Below are positions 17,996 to 27,667 of a stretch of 64,000 bases of DNA, piece after piece (position 1 is the stretch's first letter; every line of letters begins with the position of its first letter). Under the pieces are notes generated by a model that did not search any database, had not been told where the DNA came from, and saw nothing but the letters and a program-made list of their open reading frames with translations. Both the position numbers and the translations under genes were made by a program. The DNA is taken from positions 9,610,001 to 9,674,000 of the forward strand of contig CP018627.1 of the NCBI GenBank assembly GCA_002021875.1. Direction: 5' to 3'. Source of the DNA: Streptomyces hygroscopicus. Lineage in GTDB: Bacteria; Actinomycetota; Actinomycetes; Streptomycetales; Streptomycetaceae.

Positions 17996-18217
17996 ATGGC
18001 GCAGCATGTCGCGCAGCCCACAGCCACCACCCCCGAACTGCCTGCCACGCTGCCGCTGAAGGCGATAGCTCCGTGGGCGGTTTTCTTCGGCATTCTGATG
18101 CTGGTCCTGCTGTATTTCGTCGGCGCCGAGCAGGGCGCCACCGCGGTCGTCTCCGGTGAGAACGTCCATGAGTGGGTGCATGACGCCCGTCATCTGCTCG
18201 GTTTCCCCTGCCACTGA
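17996..18217 (+). CDS. cbtB: CbtB, cobalt transporter subunit
   Basis: A 73-residue protein with one membrane segment (PWAVFFGILMLVLLYFVGAEQ, about residues 27-47) and a C-terminal His-containing tail (HEWVHDARHLLGFPCH), as in CbtB proteins. AAGGAGG sits 9 nt before the ATG. It pairs with the polytopic CbtA in B12-regulated cobalt uptake; the upstream riboswitch supports the assignment. The C-terminal His and Cys residues probably bind Co2+. Confidence 0.92.
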   Translation: MAQHVAQPTATTPELPATLPLKAIAPWAVFFGILMLVLLYFVGAEQGATAVVSGENVHEWVHDARHLLGFPCH

Positions 18218-18238
18218 CGCGAGGGACGCCGCACACTC

Positions 18239-19000
18239 ATGAACTCCGCAATGGTAAGAAATCTGCTCGTCCGGGGCATGCTCGCCGGTCTGGGGGCCGG
18301 CGTGCTCGCCCTGGTCGCCGCCTACTTCCTCGGTGAGCCGAGCGTCGACCGCGCGATCGGTTTCGAGGGGGCCCACGCTCCCGCGCATGAGCACGAGGTC
18401 GAGCTGGTCTCGCGTGGTGTGCAGTCCACGGCCGGGCTGGCCACCGGTGTCCTGGTCTACGGGATCGCCTTCGGCGGTATCGCCGCCCTCGCGTACTGTG
18501 TCGCCCTGGGCCGCGTCGGCCGCTTCACCCCGCGGGCCACCGCGCTGCTGCTGTCCGGCTGCGCGCTGCTCGCGGTCTATGTCGTACCGTTCCTGAAGTA
18601 CCCGGCCAACCCGCCCGCGGTCGGCAACGGCGACACCATCGGCAAGCGCACGACGCTGTACTTCCTGATGATGCTGCTCAGTGTGCTCCTCGCGGTGGGC
18701 GCCACCATTGTGGGCAAGCGGCTCGCCCCGAGGCTGGGCACCTGGTACGCGACCGTGGCCGCGGTGGCCGCTTTCGCCGTGGTGGTCGGGCTGGCGTATG
18801 CCTTCCTTCCCGTGGTCAACGAGGTGCCGGGGGACTTCCCCGCCACCGTGTTGTGGCGGTTCCGGTTGTCCGCTCTGGCCATGCAGGTCGTCCTGTGGGG
18901 TGGTTTCGGTCTCCTCTTCGGTGAGCTTGCCGAGCGGTTGCTGAACCCCAAGCCCGCGACGGCCGATGAGGGCCGGACGGTGGCGACCGCCACGCACTGA
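18239..19000 (+). CDS. cbtA: CbtA, cobalt transporter subunit
   Basis: A 253-residue protein with about five membrane segments, beginning MVRNLLVRGMLAGLGAGVLALVAAYFLGEP as CbtA proteins do. A polar loop after segment 1 has AHAPAHEHEVELVSRG, where His and Glu could take part in metal capture. Later segments include GIAFGGIAALAYCVALGR and a conserved YPANPPAVGN loop. It starts 21 bp after cbtB and is presumed cotranscribed and co-regulated through the B12 riboswitch. The start site has only a weak ribosome site (GAGGGA). Confidence 0.92.
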   Translation: MNSAMVRNLLVRGMLAGLGAGVLALVAAYFLGEPSVDRAIGFEGAHAPAHEHEVELVSRGVQSTAGLATGVLVYGIAFGGIAALAYCVALGRVGRFTPRATALLLSGCALLAVYVVPFLKYPANPPAVGNGDTIGKRTTLYFLMMLLSVLLAVGATIVGKRLAPRLGTWYATVAAVAAFAVVVGLAYAFLPVVNEVPGDFPATVLWRFRLSALAMQVVLWGGFGLLFGELAERLLNPKPATADEGRTVATATH

Positions 19001-19038
19001 CCCTCGAGGAGTACGACCAACTGATCGCGAGCCGTCGC

Positions 19039-19815
19039 ATGACCACGCAGCAACGCCGGATTCTCGTCATCGGTATCGGAGCCGGGGACCCCGACCATCT
19101 GACGCTCGGGGCGGTGAAGGCGATGGGCCGCGCTGACGTGTTCTTCATCGTCGGCAAGGGAGACGACAAGTCCGCACTCACGGACCTTCGCCACCGCATG
19201 CTGGACGAGCACGCGCGGGCGCCCTACCGGGTGGTGGAGGTGGACGACCCGAGCCGGGACCGGCGTCCGATGGGCCGGAGCGACTACACCTCCGCCGTCC
19301 AGGACTGGCGCACCCGTCGCGCGGACATCTTCGAGCGCCTGCTGCGTGAGGAGATGACGGCCGACGAGACCGGCGCGTTCCTCGTATGGGGCGACCCGTC
19401 GCTGTACGACAGCACTCTCGGGATCCTCGCCGACATCGAGGCACGCGGCTCCGTCTCCGCGAGCGTCGAGGTCATCCCCGGCATCAGCAGTGTGTCGTCG
19501 CTCGCCGCGCGGCACCGCATTCCCCTGAACCAGGTGGGGCGGCCGGTGCACATCACCCCGGCCCGCCGGCTCTCCGACGTGGGCCAGAACGACGACGGGG
19601 ACATCGTGGTGATGCTCGACGCGCACGAGTCGTTCACCCAGGTCGAGGGGGACGACGTGTGGATCTACTGGGGCGCCTACCTCGGCACGCCCGACGAGCT
19701 GCTGGTCGCCGGGCCACTGCGAGAGGTGTCCGACCGTATCCGGCAGGTGCGGGCGCAGGCGCGTGACCGGCATGGATGGATCATGGACACCTATCTGCTG
19801 CGCATCGTCGAGTAG
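19039..19815 (+). CDS. cobF: Precorrin-6A synthase (deacetylating)
   Basis: A 258-residue SAM-dependent tetrapyrrole methylase. It has the N-terminal IGIGAGDPDHLTLGAVKAM, LVWGDPSLYDSTLG, VIPGISSVSSLAARHRIPLNQ and a VMLDAHESF segment typical of CobF, rather than CobM, CobJ or CobI. In aerobic cobalamin synthesis CobF methylates C-1 of precorrin-5 and releases acetate. It follows cbtA by 38 bp and so probably shares B12 control. No other cobalamin-synthesis gene is in the window. Confidence 0.93.
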   Translation: MTTQQRRILVIGIGAGDPDHLTLGAVKAMGRADVFFIVGKGDDKSALTDLRHRMLDEHARAPYRVVEVDDPSRDRRPMGRSDYTSAVQDWRTRRADIFERLLREEMTADETGAFLVWGDPSLYDSTLGILADIEARGSVSASVEVIPGISSVSSLAARHRIPLNQVGRPVHITPARRLSDVGQNDDGDIVVMLDAHESFTQVEGDDVWIYWGAYLGTPDELLVAGPLREVSDRIRQVRAQARDRHGWIMDTYLLRIVE

Positions 19816-19966
19816 GTGGCCCGCGTGGGCGCCTGAGGTGGACGCGGGGAAACAGGCCGGGGGTGGGAAGCGCCGCACTGGCGTTTCCCGCCCCCGATCG
19901 GTCGTACGTGTGGAACCCCCGGCGCGGGGTCGTGAGTGTGTGATCGTGGCGTCGGCCAGAGGTGTG

Positions 19967-20260
19967 TCAGTGGTCGTCCCAGTGACCCTCGTGCTGGGCG
20001 TGGCGGTGACCGTCGTGGAGGTAGTCCACGTGGTTGCCGTGCGGTACGGCGACATGTCCGCAGTCGGCGCGGTGCTGGTGGTCGTGGCCTTCGTGGACGG
20101 TGTGGCCACTGGGCTCGCACTCGTCGACGTGGTCGTCGTGTGTCCGGTGCAGGTGGCCGTCGTGGACGTAGTCGGTGTGATCGTCGTGCGGGACCGCGAC
20201 GTGGCCGCAGCCGCTTCCATGCTGGTGGGAGTGGCCGGTGTGGGGAGCGTGCGTGGTCAT
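19967..20260 (-). CDS. Histidine-rich metal-binding protein with internal repeat
   Basis: A 97-residue protein starting at ATG 20260 with an AAGGTG site. About a quarter of residues are His, with many Asp. Two related halves exist: CGHVAVPHDDHTDYVHDGH and CGHVAVPHGNHVDYLHDGH, each followed by H-x-H runs. No signal peptide or membrane segment is seen, so it is probably cytosolic. It could store or buffer Ni, Co or Zn. Its place just downstream of cbtBA/cobF, on the opposite strand, suggests cobalt or nickel handling, but that is inference. Confidence 0.75.
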   Translation of the reverse strand: MTTHAPHTGHSHQHGSGCGHVAVPHDDHTDYVHDGHLHRTHDDHVDECEPSGHTVHEGHDHQHRADCGHVAVPHGNHVDYLHDGHRHAQHEGHWDDH

Positions 20261-20455
20261 GGGGGCACCTTCTTTCTCCCCCCTGGCACATTCTGTACTC
20301 GGGCCAGGGCCCGTGCCACGCTCCGCGATCAGGACCTGGACCCGTGTCGCCCCGGGCCAGGGAACGCCCGCACAACCTCCGGTGCGCTCGACCGCGTACT
20401 CCTCGTCGGTGGCCCGGCCCGGCACGGGACAAGCCACGATGTGGCCGCGCCGGTT

Positions 20456-21568
20456 TCAGACGGGCGGGAAGTCCCTCGCTATGCGCGCCGCCACCCGCTC
20501 CAGCAGGGGCCCCGCGTGTGCGAGGCAGCGGGGGATGTCGGGCTCCAGTTCGGTCAGGGCGTAGGCGCGGTGGATGCCGACGGCGTGCAAGGAGGCCGGG
20601 TCCAGGGACAACCGTCCGCAGACGGCGATGACGGGCAGGCCGCGTGCGCGGGCCCGGGAGGCGACGCCGGCCGGTGCCTTGCCGTGCAGGGTCTGGGTGT
20701 CCAGGGAGCCTTCACCGGTGATCACCAGGTCCGCTTGGGCCAGGGCCTCGTCGAAACCGAGCAGGTCCAGCATCACCTCCACGCCAGGGCGAAACCGCGC
20801 CCGCAGTGCGGTGAGGGCGCCGAAGCCGAGGCCGCCGGCCGCCCCGGCCCCGGGTTCTGCGGCCGTGCCGAGTGCTCCGCACGTTCGCGCGTAGTGGCGC
20901 AGGGCGTCCTCGAGGATGTCCACCTCCTGTGGGGAGGCGCCCTTTTGGGGCCCGTAGACCGCGGCCGCGCCCTTGGGCCCGAGCAGCGGGTTGTCGACAT
21001 CGCTCGCCAGCACCAGGTCCACCTCCGCGAGCCGGGCATCAAGCCCGGACAGGTCGGCCTTCGCGAGCCGGGCCAGCGCCGCCCCGCCGGGACCGGTCAA
21101 GGCGCCGGACGCCTCCAGGAACCGCGCGCCGAGCGCGGACAGCATCCCCGCGCCGCCGTCCGTCGTCGCACTGCCGCCGACGCCCAGGGCGATAGAACGG
21201 GCCCCGGCGTCCAGCGCGGCGAGCAGCACTTCGCCGGTGCCGTACGACGTGGCGGTGAGCGGCGCGAAGACGCCCGCCGGGAGGTGCCGCAGCCCGGACG
21301 CCTCGGCCATTTCGACGACCGCGGCGCCGTTCCGCAGGGCGTAGGCGGCGGTCACCGGCTTGCCCACGGGCCCGGTCACGCATATCTCGCGTCGGCCGAA
21401 CCCGGCCGCGGCCGCCGCGTCCACCGTCCCGTCACCGCCGTCGGCGACCGGTACGGACGCGACCGACGCCCGGGGAGCCGCCCGCCGGAGCCCCGCGGTG
21501 AGCCGTTCGGCCACCTGAGCCGCGGTCAGCGACCCTTTGAACTTGTCCGCCGCGATCAGTACCCGCAC
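20456..21568 (-). CDS. glxK: Glycerate kinase
   Basis: A 370-residue GlxK-type glycerate kinase (GTG start, AGGAGAGG site). It opens VLIAADKFKGSLTAAQVAERL, and has VADGGDGT, YGTGEVLLAALD, GVGGSATTDGGAGMLSALGA, GGLGFG and GEGSLDTQTLHGKAPAGVA, all characteristic. It phosphorylates D-glycerate to 2-phosphoglycerate and is the exit step of the glyoxylate-to-glycerate route. It is the last gene of the glyoxylate/allantoate operon, 58 bp after allantoicase. Confidence 0.94.
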   Translation of the reverse strand: MRVLIAADKFKGSLTAAQVAERLTAGLRRAAPRASVASVPVADGGDGTVDAAAAAGFGRREICVTGPVGKPVTAAYALRNGAAVVEMAEASGLRHLPAGVFAPLTATSYGTGEVLLAALDAGARSIALGVGGSATTDGGAGMLSALGARFLEASGALTGPGGAALARLAKADLSGLDARLAEVDLVLASDVDNPLLGPKGAAAVYGPQKGASPQEVDILEDALRHYARTCGALGTAAEPGAGAAGGLGFGALTALRARFRPGVEVMLDLLGFDEALAQADLVITGEGSLDTQTLHGKAPAGVASRARARGLPVIAVCGRLSLDPASLHAVGIHRAYALTELEPDIPRCLAHAGPLLERVAARIARDFPPV

Positions 21569-21626
21569 CCGTTTTCCTCTCCTTCCGGGCCGGGCGCCGA
21601 TCCGCCCGGCCTCGTCCGCCGCGCGG

Positions 21627-22826
21627 TCAGGGCGCTGTCGTCACCAGGCCGCGTACGCGGTCGGCCACGAACGGCTCGCACTCCTCCAGCGCTTTGGCCA
21701 GTCCGTCCGGATCGGTCAGCGGGCGCCTGTCGACGATGTCCCGCGCCCGTTCCGGTGCCGCACCGCACTCGGTGATCAGGACCTGAACCGCGTGAGCAGC
21801 GGGCAGCAGGTCGAACCAGCGCAGCCCGAGCGTGGCGAGGCCGGCGGGAGTGGGCTCGCCGAACAGCCGGAGCCGCGCCAGGCCACCGTCGGGGTAGATG
21901 TCGAGCTTGACGTGACTGACCGGGCGGGAGGCGTCGATACGGAAGCGGTGCCGGGTGTCCCGCTGCAGCCGGGTGCGCGGCAGCAGGTCGAACCAGGCCC
22001 CGGGATCGTCCGGGTCCGCCACCGCGGCGTCGATACCGCGCAGCCGTGCCGAACCCGGGGAGTTTCCGATGAAGTACGAGGTGTCGAGGGCCGCTTGGGT
22101 GAGGTGTCCGCGCACGGCGAGTTCGACGATCATCCAGTCATTGCCGCCACCGCGGCGCCGGCGGGTTTCCCATCCGTCGCCCATCACCCGGGGCAGCCCC
22201 GGGGACAGCACGTTGTTGGGCGGGGAGTAGAAACGGTCACTGGCGTCGATGACGCGGCCGCCGTTCTCCACCGCGCCCAGGTCCCAGGCGGAGCCGGTGA
22301 CGAACCGCGGGTCCGGGACCACTTCGCCGTGGACACGCAGCCGGGCCACCCCGCCGTCGGGGTGGATGTTGAGGCGGACGTGTGTGAAACGCCGGTCGGC
22401 CTCGACCTCGAAGAGGTGTTGGGTGTCTCCGCTCAGGGGGCTCGGCGCAACGATCGGAACCCATGCGGCTTCTTCGAGTTCGGCCGGTGTGGGATAGCCC
22501 TCGGCGGCACACGCCTCCAGCGAACACGACTCCGGGTAGTTGCCGGTGAAGTGCGCCGTGTCGACGACGACACCGCGGATCACGCCCGGCGCGCCGAGCC
22601 GTACGACGGCCCAGTCGTGGTCGCCCGCCTCGTATTCGGGGCGGCGGCGCCGGGTTTCCCAGCCGTCCATGAGCTGTCCCTTGTGCCCGAAGGTGTGGGG
22701 CTGGAACACGGGTGCCGTGGGGCGCAGCAGGTTTTCCTTCTCGGCGAAGAACTCGTCGTTGGCCGCGACGACACCGCCGCCGAGGGCGCGTGCGGTGAGG
22801 TCGGGAAGCCGGGTGAAGTCGCTCAT
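21627..22826 (-). CDS. alc: Allantoicase
   Basis: A 399-residue protein with the two tandem jelly-roll repeats of allantoicases: GQLMDGWETRRRR... about residues 40-190 and VMGDGWETRRRRGGGNDW...about 215-330, each with HVRLNIHPDGGVARLR or HVKLDIYPDGGLARLR. It splits allantoate into ureidoglycolate and urea. The final 65 residues (from TLGLRWFDLLPAA) are an extra helical tail whose family I did not settle. It follows gcl by 23 bp. Ureidoglycolate breakdown would give the glyoxylate used by gcl. Confidence 0.92.
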   Translation of the reverse strand: MSDFTRLPDLTARALGGGVVAANDEFFAEKENLLRPTAPVFQPHTFGHKGQLMDGWETRRRRPEYEAGDHDWAVVRLGAPGVIRGVVVDTAHFTGNYPESCSLEACAAEGYPTPAELEEAAWVPIVAPSPLSGDTQHLFEVEADRRFTHVRLNIHPDGGVARLRVHGEVVPDPRFVTGSAWDLGAVENGGRVIDASDRFYSPPNNVLSPGLPRVMGDGWETRRRRGGGNDWMIVELAVRGHLTQAALDTSYFIGNSPGSARLRGIDAAVADPDDPGAWFDLLPRTRLQRDTRHRFRIDASRPVSHVKLDIYPDGGLARLRLFGEPTPAGLATLGLRWFDLLPAAHAVQVLITECGAAPERARDIVDRRPLTDPDGLAKALEECEPFVADRVRGLVTTAP

Positions 22827-22849
22827 GTTCTCTCTCCTGTTCCCGAAGG

Positions 22850-24628
<1,779 letters not shown>

Positions 24629-24665
24629 GAGGATGCTCCTGTCGATTGGTACATCGGGGGTGGGT

Positions 24666-25562
24666 TCAGTGAGTGGCGCGGCCGGCCAGTCGCTCGACGC
24701 CGCGCAGCAGGGCGGAGTGGTCGAGCCCGCCGTCGCCGTGGGCGCGGGCCGAGGCGACCAGTTGGGCGACGACGGCGCCGACCGGCAGGGGCGCCCCCAC
24801 GGCCCGTGCCGCGTCGATGACGATGCCCATGTCCTTGTGATGCAGGTCGATACGGAAGCCGGGCTTGAAATCGCGGTCGAGCACCGCCTGCCGCTTGCGG
24901 GCCAGCACGGTGGAGCCGGCCAGGCCCCCGCCCAGGACCTCCAGTGCCGCCTCCAGGTCCACGTCGGCGTTCTCCAGGAAGACCACGGCCTCGGCCAGGG
25001 CCTGGAGGTGGATGGCGACCATGAGCTGGTTGGCGGCCTTGACCGTCTGCCCGGCCCCGTGCGGGCCGACATGCACGATGGTGGTGCCCAGTGCCTCGAA
25101 CACCGGCCCGGCAGCGGCGAAGTCGTCCGGGTCGCCGCCGACCATGATGGACAGCACCCCCTCGATGGCGCCCGCCTCGCCGCCGGACACCGGGGCGTCG
25201 AGCGTACGCAGGCCCTTGTCCCGCGCGGCGGCGTCCACCTCCAGCGAGGTCTGCGGGGTGATGCTGCTCATGTCGATCAGCAAGGTGCCCGGCCCGGCGT
25301 GTTCCAGGACGCCGCCCTCGCCGAGCACGACCTCCTTCACCTGTGGGTCGGCCGGGACCATGGTGATCACGACCTCGGCTTCGCGCACCGCCTCGGCGAT
25401 GCTGTCGGCGCCCCGGCCACCGGCCGCGGTCAAGGTGTCCACGGCCGCGCGGCCGCGGCTGTAGCCGGTGACGGTGTGTCCGGCCTTCACCAGGTTGGCG
25501 GCCATCGGGCCGCCCATGATGCCCAGGCCGATGAAGGCGATCTTCCGGGAAGTGGCGCTCAT
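24666..25562 (-). CDS. glxR: 2-hydroxy-3-oxopropionate (tartronate semialdehyde) reductase
   Basis: A 298-residue beta-hydroxyacid dehydrogenase: NAD(P) motif [15 protein letters not shown] at the N terminus, substrate motif [14 protein letters not shown] (about 120-133), catalytic lysine in [12 protein letters not shown] (about 170) and [11 protein letters not shown] near the end. It reduces tartronate semialdehyde from Gcl to D-glycerate, the substrate of GlxK. It sits 37 bp upstream of gcl. A 10-bp sequence (GTGTCGTTCG) occurs three times in tandem, the last with a mismatch, in the leader between hyi and glxR (25576-25605). Confidence 0.95.
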   Translation of the reverse strand: MSATSRKIAFIGLGIMGGPMAANLVKAGHTVTGYSRGRAAVDTLTAAGGRGADSIAEAVREAEVVITMVPADPQVKEVVLGEGGVLEHAGPGTLLIDMSSITPQTSLEVDAAARDKGLRTLDAPVSGGEAGAIEGVLSIMVGGDPDDFAAAGPVFEALGTTIVHVGPHGAGQTVKAANQLMVAIHLQALAEAVVFLENADVDLEAALEVLGGGLAGSTVLARKRQAVLDRDFKPGFRIDLHHKDMGIVIDAARAVGAPLPVGAVVAQLVASARAHGDGGLDHSALLRGVERLAGRATH

Positions 25563-25639
25563 CGTGGGTTCCTTCGTGTCGTTCGGTGTCGTTCGGTGTC
25601 GTCCGGGTCGTCGTGGTGGTCCGCGACAGCGGGTCCCGG

Positions 25640-26470
25640 TCAGGCGTGGTGGCCGCTGCCGCGCCGCTCGAATGGGAGCCACGTGAAGCTGTCCGCGCTC
25701 GGGCCCTCGGGCTTGTACTCCAGGCCCACCCAGCCGGCGTAGCCCGCGTCCTGGAGGCGCAGCAGCAGGCCGTCGAGGTCCAGCCGTCCCGTGCCGGGCG
25801 CGCCCCGCCCGGGGGCGTCGGCGATCTGGACATGGCCGATGCGATCGGCGTGGGTGGCGATCACTCCGGCCACGTCGTCGCCGTTGACGGTCAGGTGGTA
25901 GAGGTCGGCCAGGAGACGGAGGTTGCGGCTGCCGGACTCGGCCGCCACCCGGTCGATGACGGCGAGTGCGTCCGCCGCGGTGAGCAGCGGGTACGCCGGG
26001 GCGCCGCTGACCGGCTCCAGCAGGATCGTGCCGCCGACGCGCTCGGCGGCCTTGGCCGCCAGCGCCAGGTTCTCCACCGCCAGGTCGTCCTGGTCCGCCG
26101 GGGCGGCGCCGTCGACCCGGTTGCCGTACAGCGCGTTGAACGAGCGGCATCCCAGTTGTTCGCCGATCGCCACGGTGACGTCGATGTTGTCGCGGAACTC
26201 CGCCGCCCGGCCCGGCCAGGACACCAGACCGCGGTCGCCGCCGGGCATGTCCCCGGCGAAGAAGTTCAGGCCGGTCAGGCGGACGCCGGCGGAACGCACC
26301 GCCCGCACGAAGGCATCGACCTCCGCGTCCGTCGGCACGGCCGACGGGTAGGGCCACCAGAACTCGATCGCGTCGAACCCCGCGGACTTCGCGGCGGCCG
26401 GACGCTCGAGCAGCGGCAGCTCGGTGAAGAGGATCGACAGGTTGACGGTGTGGGGAAGTCGGTTCTTCAT
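25640..26470 (-). CDS. hyi: Hydroxypyruvate isomerase
   Basis: A 276-residue TIM-barrel enzyme of the Hyi family: NLSILFTELPLLERPAAAK, FDAIEFWWPYP, LEPVSG (metal Glu), LADLYHLT, HVQIADAPGRGAPGTG and GLEYKP at the end. It interconverts hydroxypyruvate and tartronate semialdehyde. The ATG shares one base with the TGA of the upstream gene (TGATG), showing coupling. Confidence 0.94.
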   Translation of the reverse strand: MKNRLPHTVNLSILFTELPLLERPAAAKSAGFDAIEFWWPYPSAVPTDAEVDAFVRAVRSAGVRLTGLNFFAGDMPGGDRGLVSWPGRAAEFRDNIDVTVAIGEQLGCRSFNALYGNRVDGAAPADQDDLAVENLALAAKAAERVGGTILLEPVSGAPAYPLLTAADALAVIDRVAAESGSRNLRLLADLYHLTVNGDDVAGVIATHADRIGHVQIADAPGRGAPGTGRLDLDGLLLRLQDAGYAGWVGLEYKPEGPSADSFTWLPFERRGSGHHA

Positions 26471-26859
26471 CAGTTCTCCCGGCCGAGGCTCTTCAGGTAC
26501 GGACGCCAGCCACCGAAGTCGCTGATCTCCTTGTGAACGCCCCTCTCCAGTTCGCCGCGGCGAAGGAGCATCGAGAAGGACGAGGAACCGTCCTGGAGCC
26601 GGATGATCCCGAACTCCAGCTCCGGCGGTTCGGTGGGCAACAGGTGGTCGCGCAGCACCTCGTCGGGGACGTCGTAGACCTCGCCTTCCACCGCGGTGCC
26701 GACACCGGGGTCGGGCAGCAGCCCGGGGCAGACGTCCTGGATCGAGAACAAGCGGTAGCCGGGGGCGGTGCGGGTCCGGGCCACGAGGGGGGCTCCGCGC
26801 AGGTGGTGATGGAAGGGGCCGCCCTCCATCGCCTGGCCGTTCAGGAACATGCGTGCCAT
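26470..26859 (-). CDS. Gamma-glutamylcyclotransferase-fold protein (allophanate-hydrolase C-domain-like)
   Basis: A 129-residue protein with MARMFLNGQAMEGGPFHHHL, RTAPGYRLFSI, GTAVEGEVYDVPDEVL and LEFGIIRLQDGSSS. These fit the BtrG/gamma-glutamylcyclotransferase fold seen as the C-terminal domain of allophanate hydrolases and in AIG2-like proteins. A catalytic Glu may be in the EGEVYDV or PELEFG parts. Start ATG 26859 has a GAAAGGAG site. It is first in the operon, so it probably helps release glyoxylate from a ureido compound (ureidoglycolate or a related intermediate), but no activity is proven by sequence. Confidence 0.65.
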   Translation of the reverse strand: MARMFLNGQAMEGGPFHHHLRGAPLVARTRTAPGYRLFSIQDVCPGLLPDPGVGTAVEGEVYDVPDEVLRDHLLPTEPPELEFGIIRLQDGSSSFSMLLRRGELERGVHKEISDFGGWRPYLKSLGREN

Positions 26860-27023
26860 GGGATCTCCTTTCTCGAGGGGTCACGGTGTTGCGTTTGGCC
26901 TTTGAGCGCCGGGCCTCCTCGGGGCCGTCGGCCGTCGGCCATGACCTGGGTGGTGAGCGTGCCTGGTGGGGAGATGCGCTGACCTCGCAGAGTCGGGAGG
27001 GGCCCGGCAGAGCGCCGGGGAAC

Positions 27024-27059
27024 TTCTGCGATGTGGATAGTATTTTCTGCAATGCGGAA
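27024..27059. promoter_or_regulatory. Paired palindromic operators before the glyoxylate operon
   Basis: TTCTGCAATGCGGAA (27045-27059) is one base from the palindrome TTCCGCATTGCGGAA. A weaker copy, TTCTGCGATGTGGAT (27024-27038), matches it at 12 of 15 positions exactly 21 bp away, two helical turns. They lie 165-200 bp before the first gene (26859). The motif resembles IclR-family operators, the family of AllR regulators. Confidence 0.65.
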
Positions 27060-27183
27060 TAACAACCCCCCGCCCGTCACTCGCCCCGGGCGCCGTCGCC
27101 GCACGTCCCGCACTTCGGTGGCAGACTCGTCGGCGCGATGGCGGCGTCCGGACGGACCAGTGGCGCGGGGGGCGTGGAAAGCC

Positions 27184-27212
27184 TTGACAGGCCCTCGTGG
27201 CGGACCTATACA
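27184..27212 (+). promoter_or_regulatory. Sigma70-type promoter for the DUF3311/SSS permease operon
   Basis: TTGACA (27184-27189) and TATACA (27207-27212) are separated by exactly 17 bp, near consensus for the principal sigma factor. It points to the permease genes, 255 bp downstream of the -10. The second operator pair begins at the end of the -10 box, so a bound repressor would block this promoter. Confidence 0.75.
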
Positions 27213-27247
27213 TCTGCCAATCGAAAAATAAATTCCGCATGGCGAAA
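27212..27247. promoter_or_regulatory. Second operator pair, on the permease side
   Basis: TTCCGCATGGCGAAA (27233-27247) matches the left-side palindrome in opposite direction; ATCTGCCAATCGAAA (27212-27226) is a weaker copy, again 21 bp away. With the left pair they suggest one regulator for both divergent operons. No regulator gene lies next to them in the window. Confidence 0.6.
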
Positions 27248-27466
27248 AGCGCTTCGGTCCCGTCTCACCTGCCGCCGTGGCCCTGGCCGGCAGCTCTGGT
27301 CAGTGGCCCTGGTCAGCAGTAGGCGATCCGCCGAGGCGCCGCCTCTCCTACGCCATGCGCGGCGTCCCAACGGCCCCGTCCCCACCGCACCGCGTGGGAC
27401 GTGCCACCCACCCCAGACGGCGTCGCCCCACCCGTGGAGTACGGCCCGTCCCAGGAGGTTCTCGAC

Positions 27467-27667
27467 GTGAAACCCATCCATCTGCTCGGCGTGATCCCGT
27501 TCCTCGGGATCCTCGGGGGAATCTTCATCGCGAACCGGGTGACGCCCTACGTCCTCGGTATGCCGTTCAACCTCTTCTGGCTGGTCATGTGGGTCGTGCT
27601 GATCTCGGCGACCATGGCCGTCATCTACCGCCTGGACCCGGCGAACCGGGAGGAGCAGAGCTCATGA
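27467..27667 (+). CDS. DUF3311 small membrane subunit
   Basis: A 66-residue protein from GTG 27467 (AGGAGG 9 nt upstream) with two membrane segments (LLGVIPFLGILGGIFIANR and FNLFWLVMWVVLISATMAVI) and a short charged tail (RLDPANREEQSS). DUF3311 proteins typically precede SSS symporter genes, and here the stop overlaps the SSS ATG by 4 bp. It is presumably an accessory subunit of that transporter. Confidence 0.85.
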   Translation: MKPIHLLGVIPFLGILGGIFIANRVTPYVLGMPFNLFWLVMWVVLISATMAVIYRLDPANREEQSS

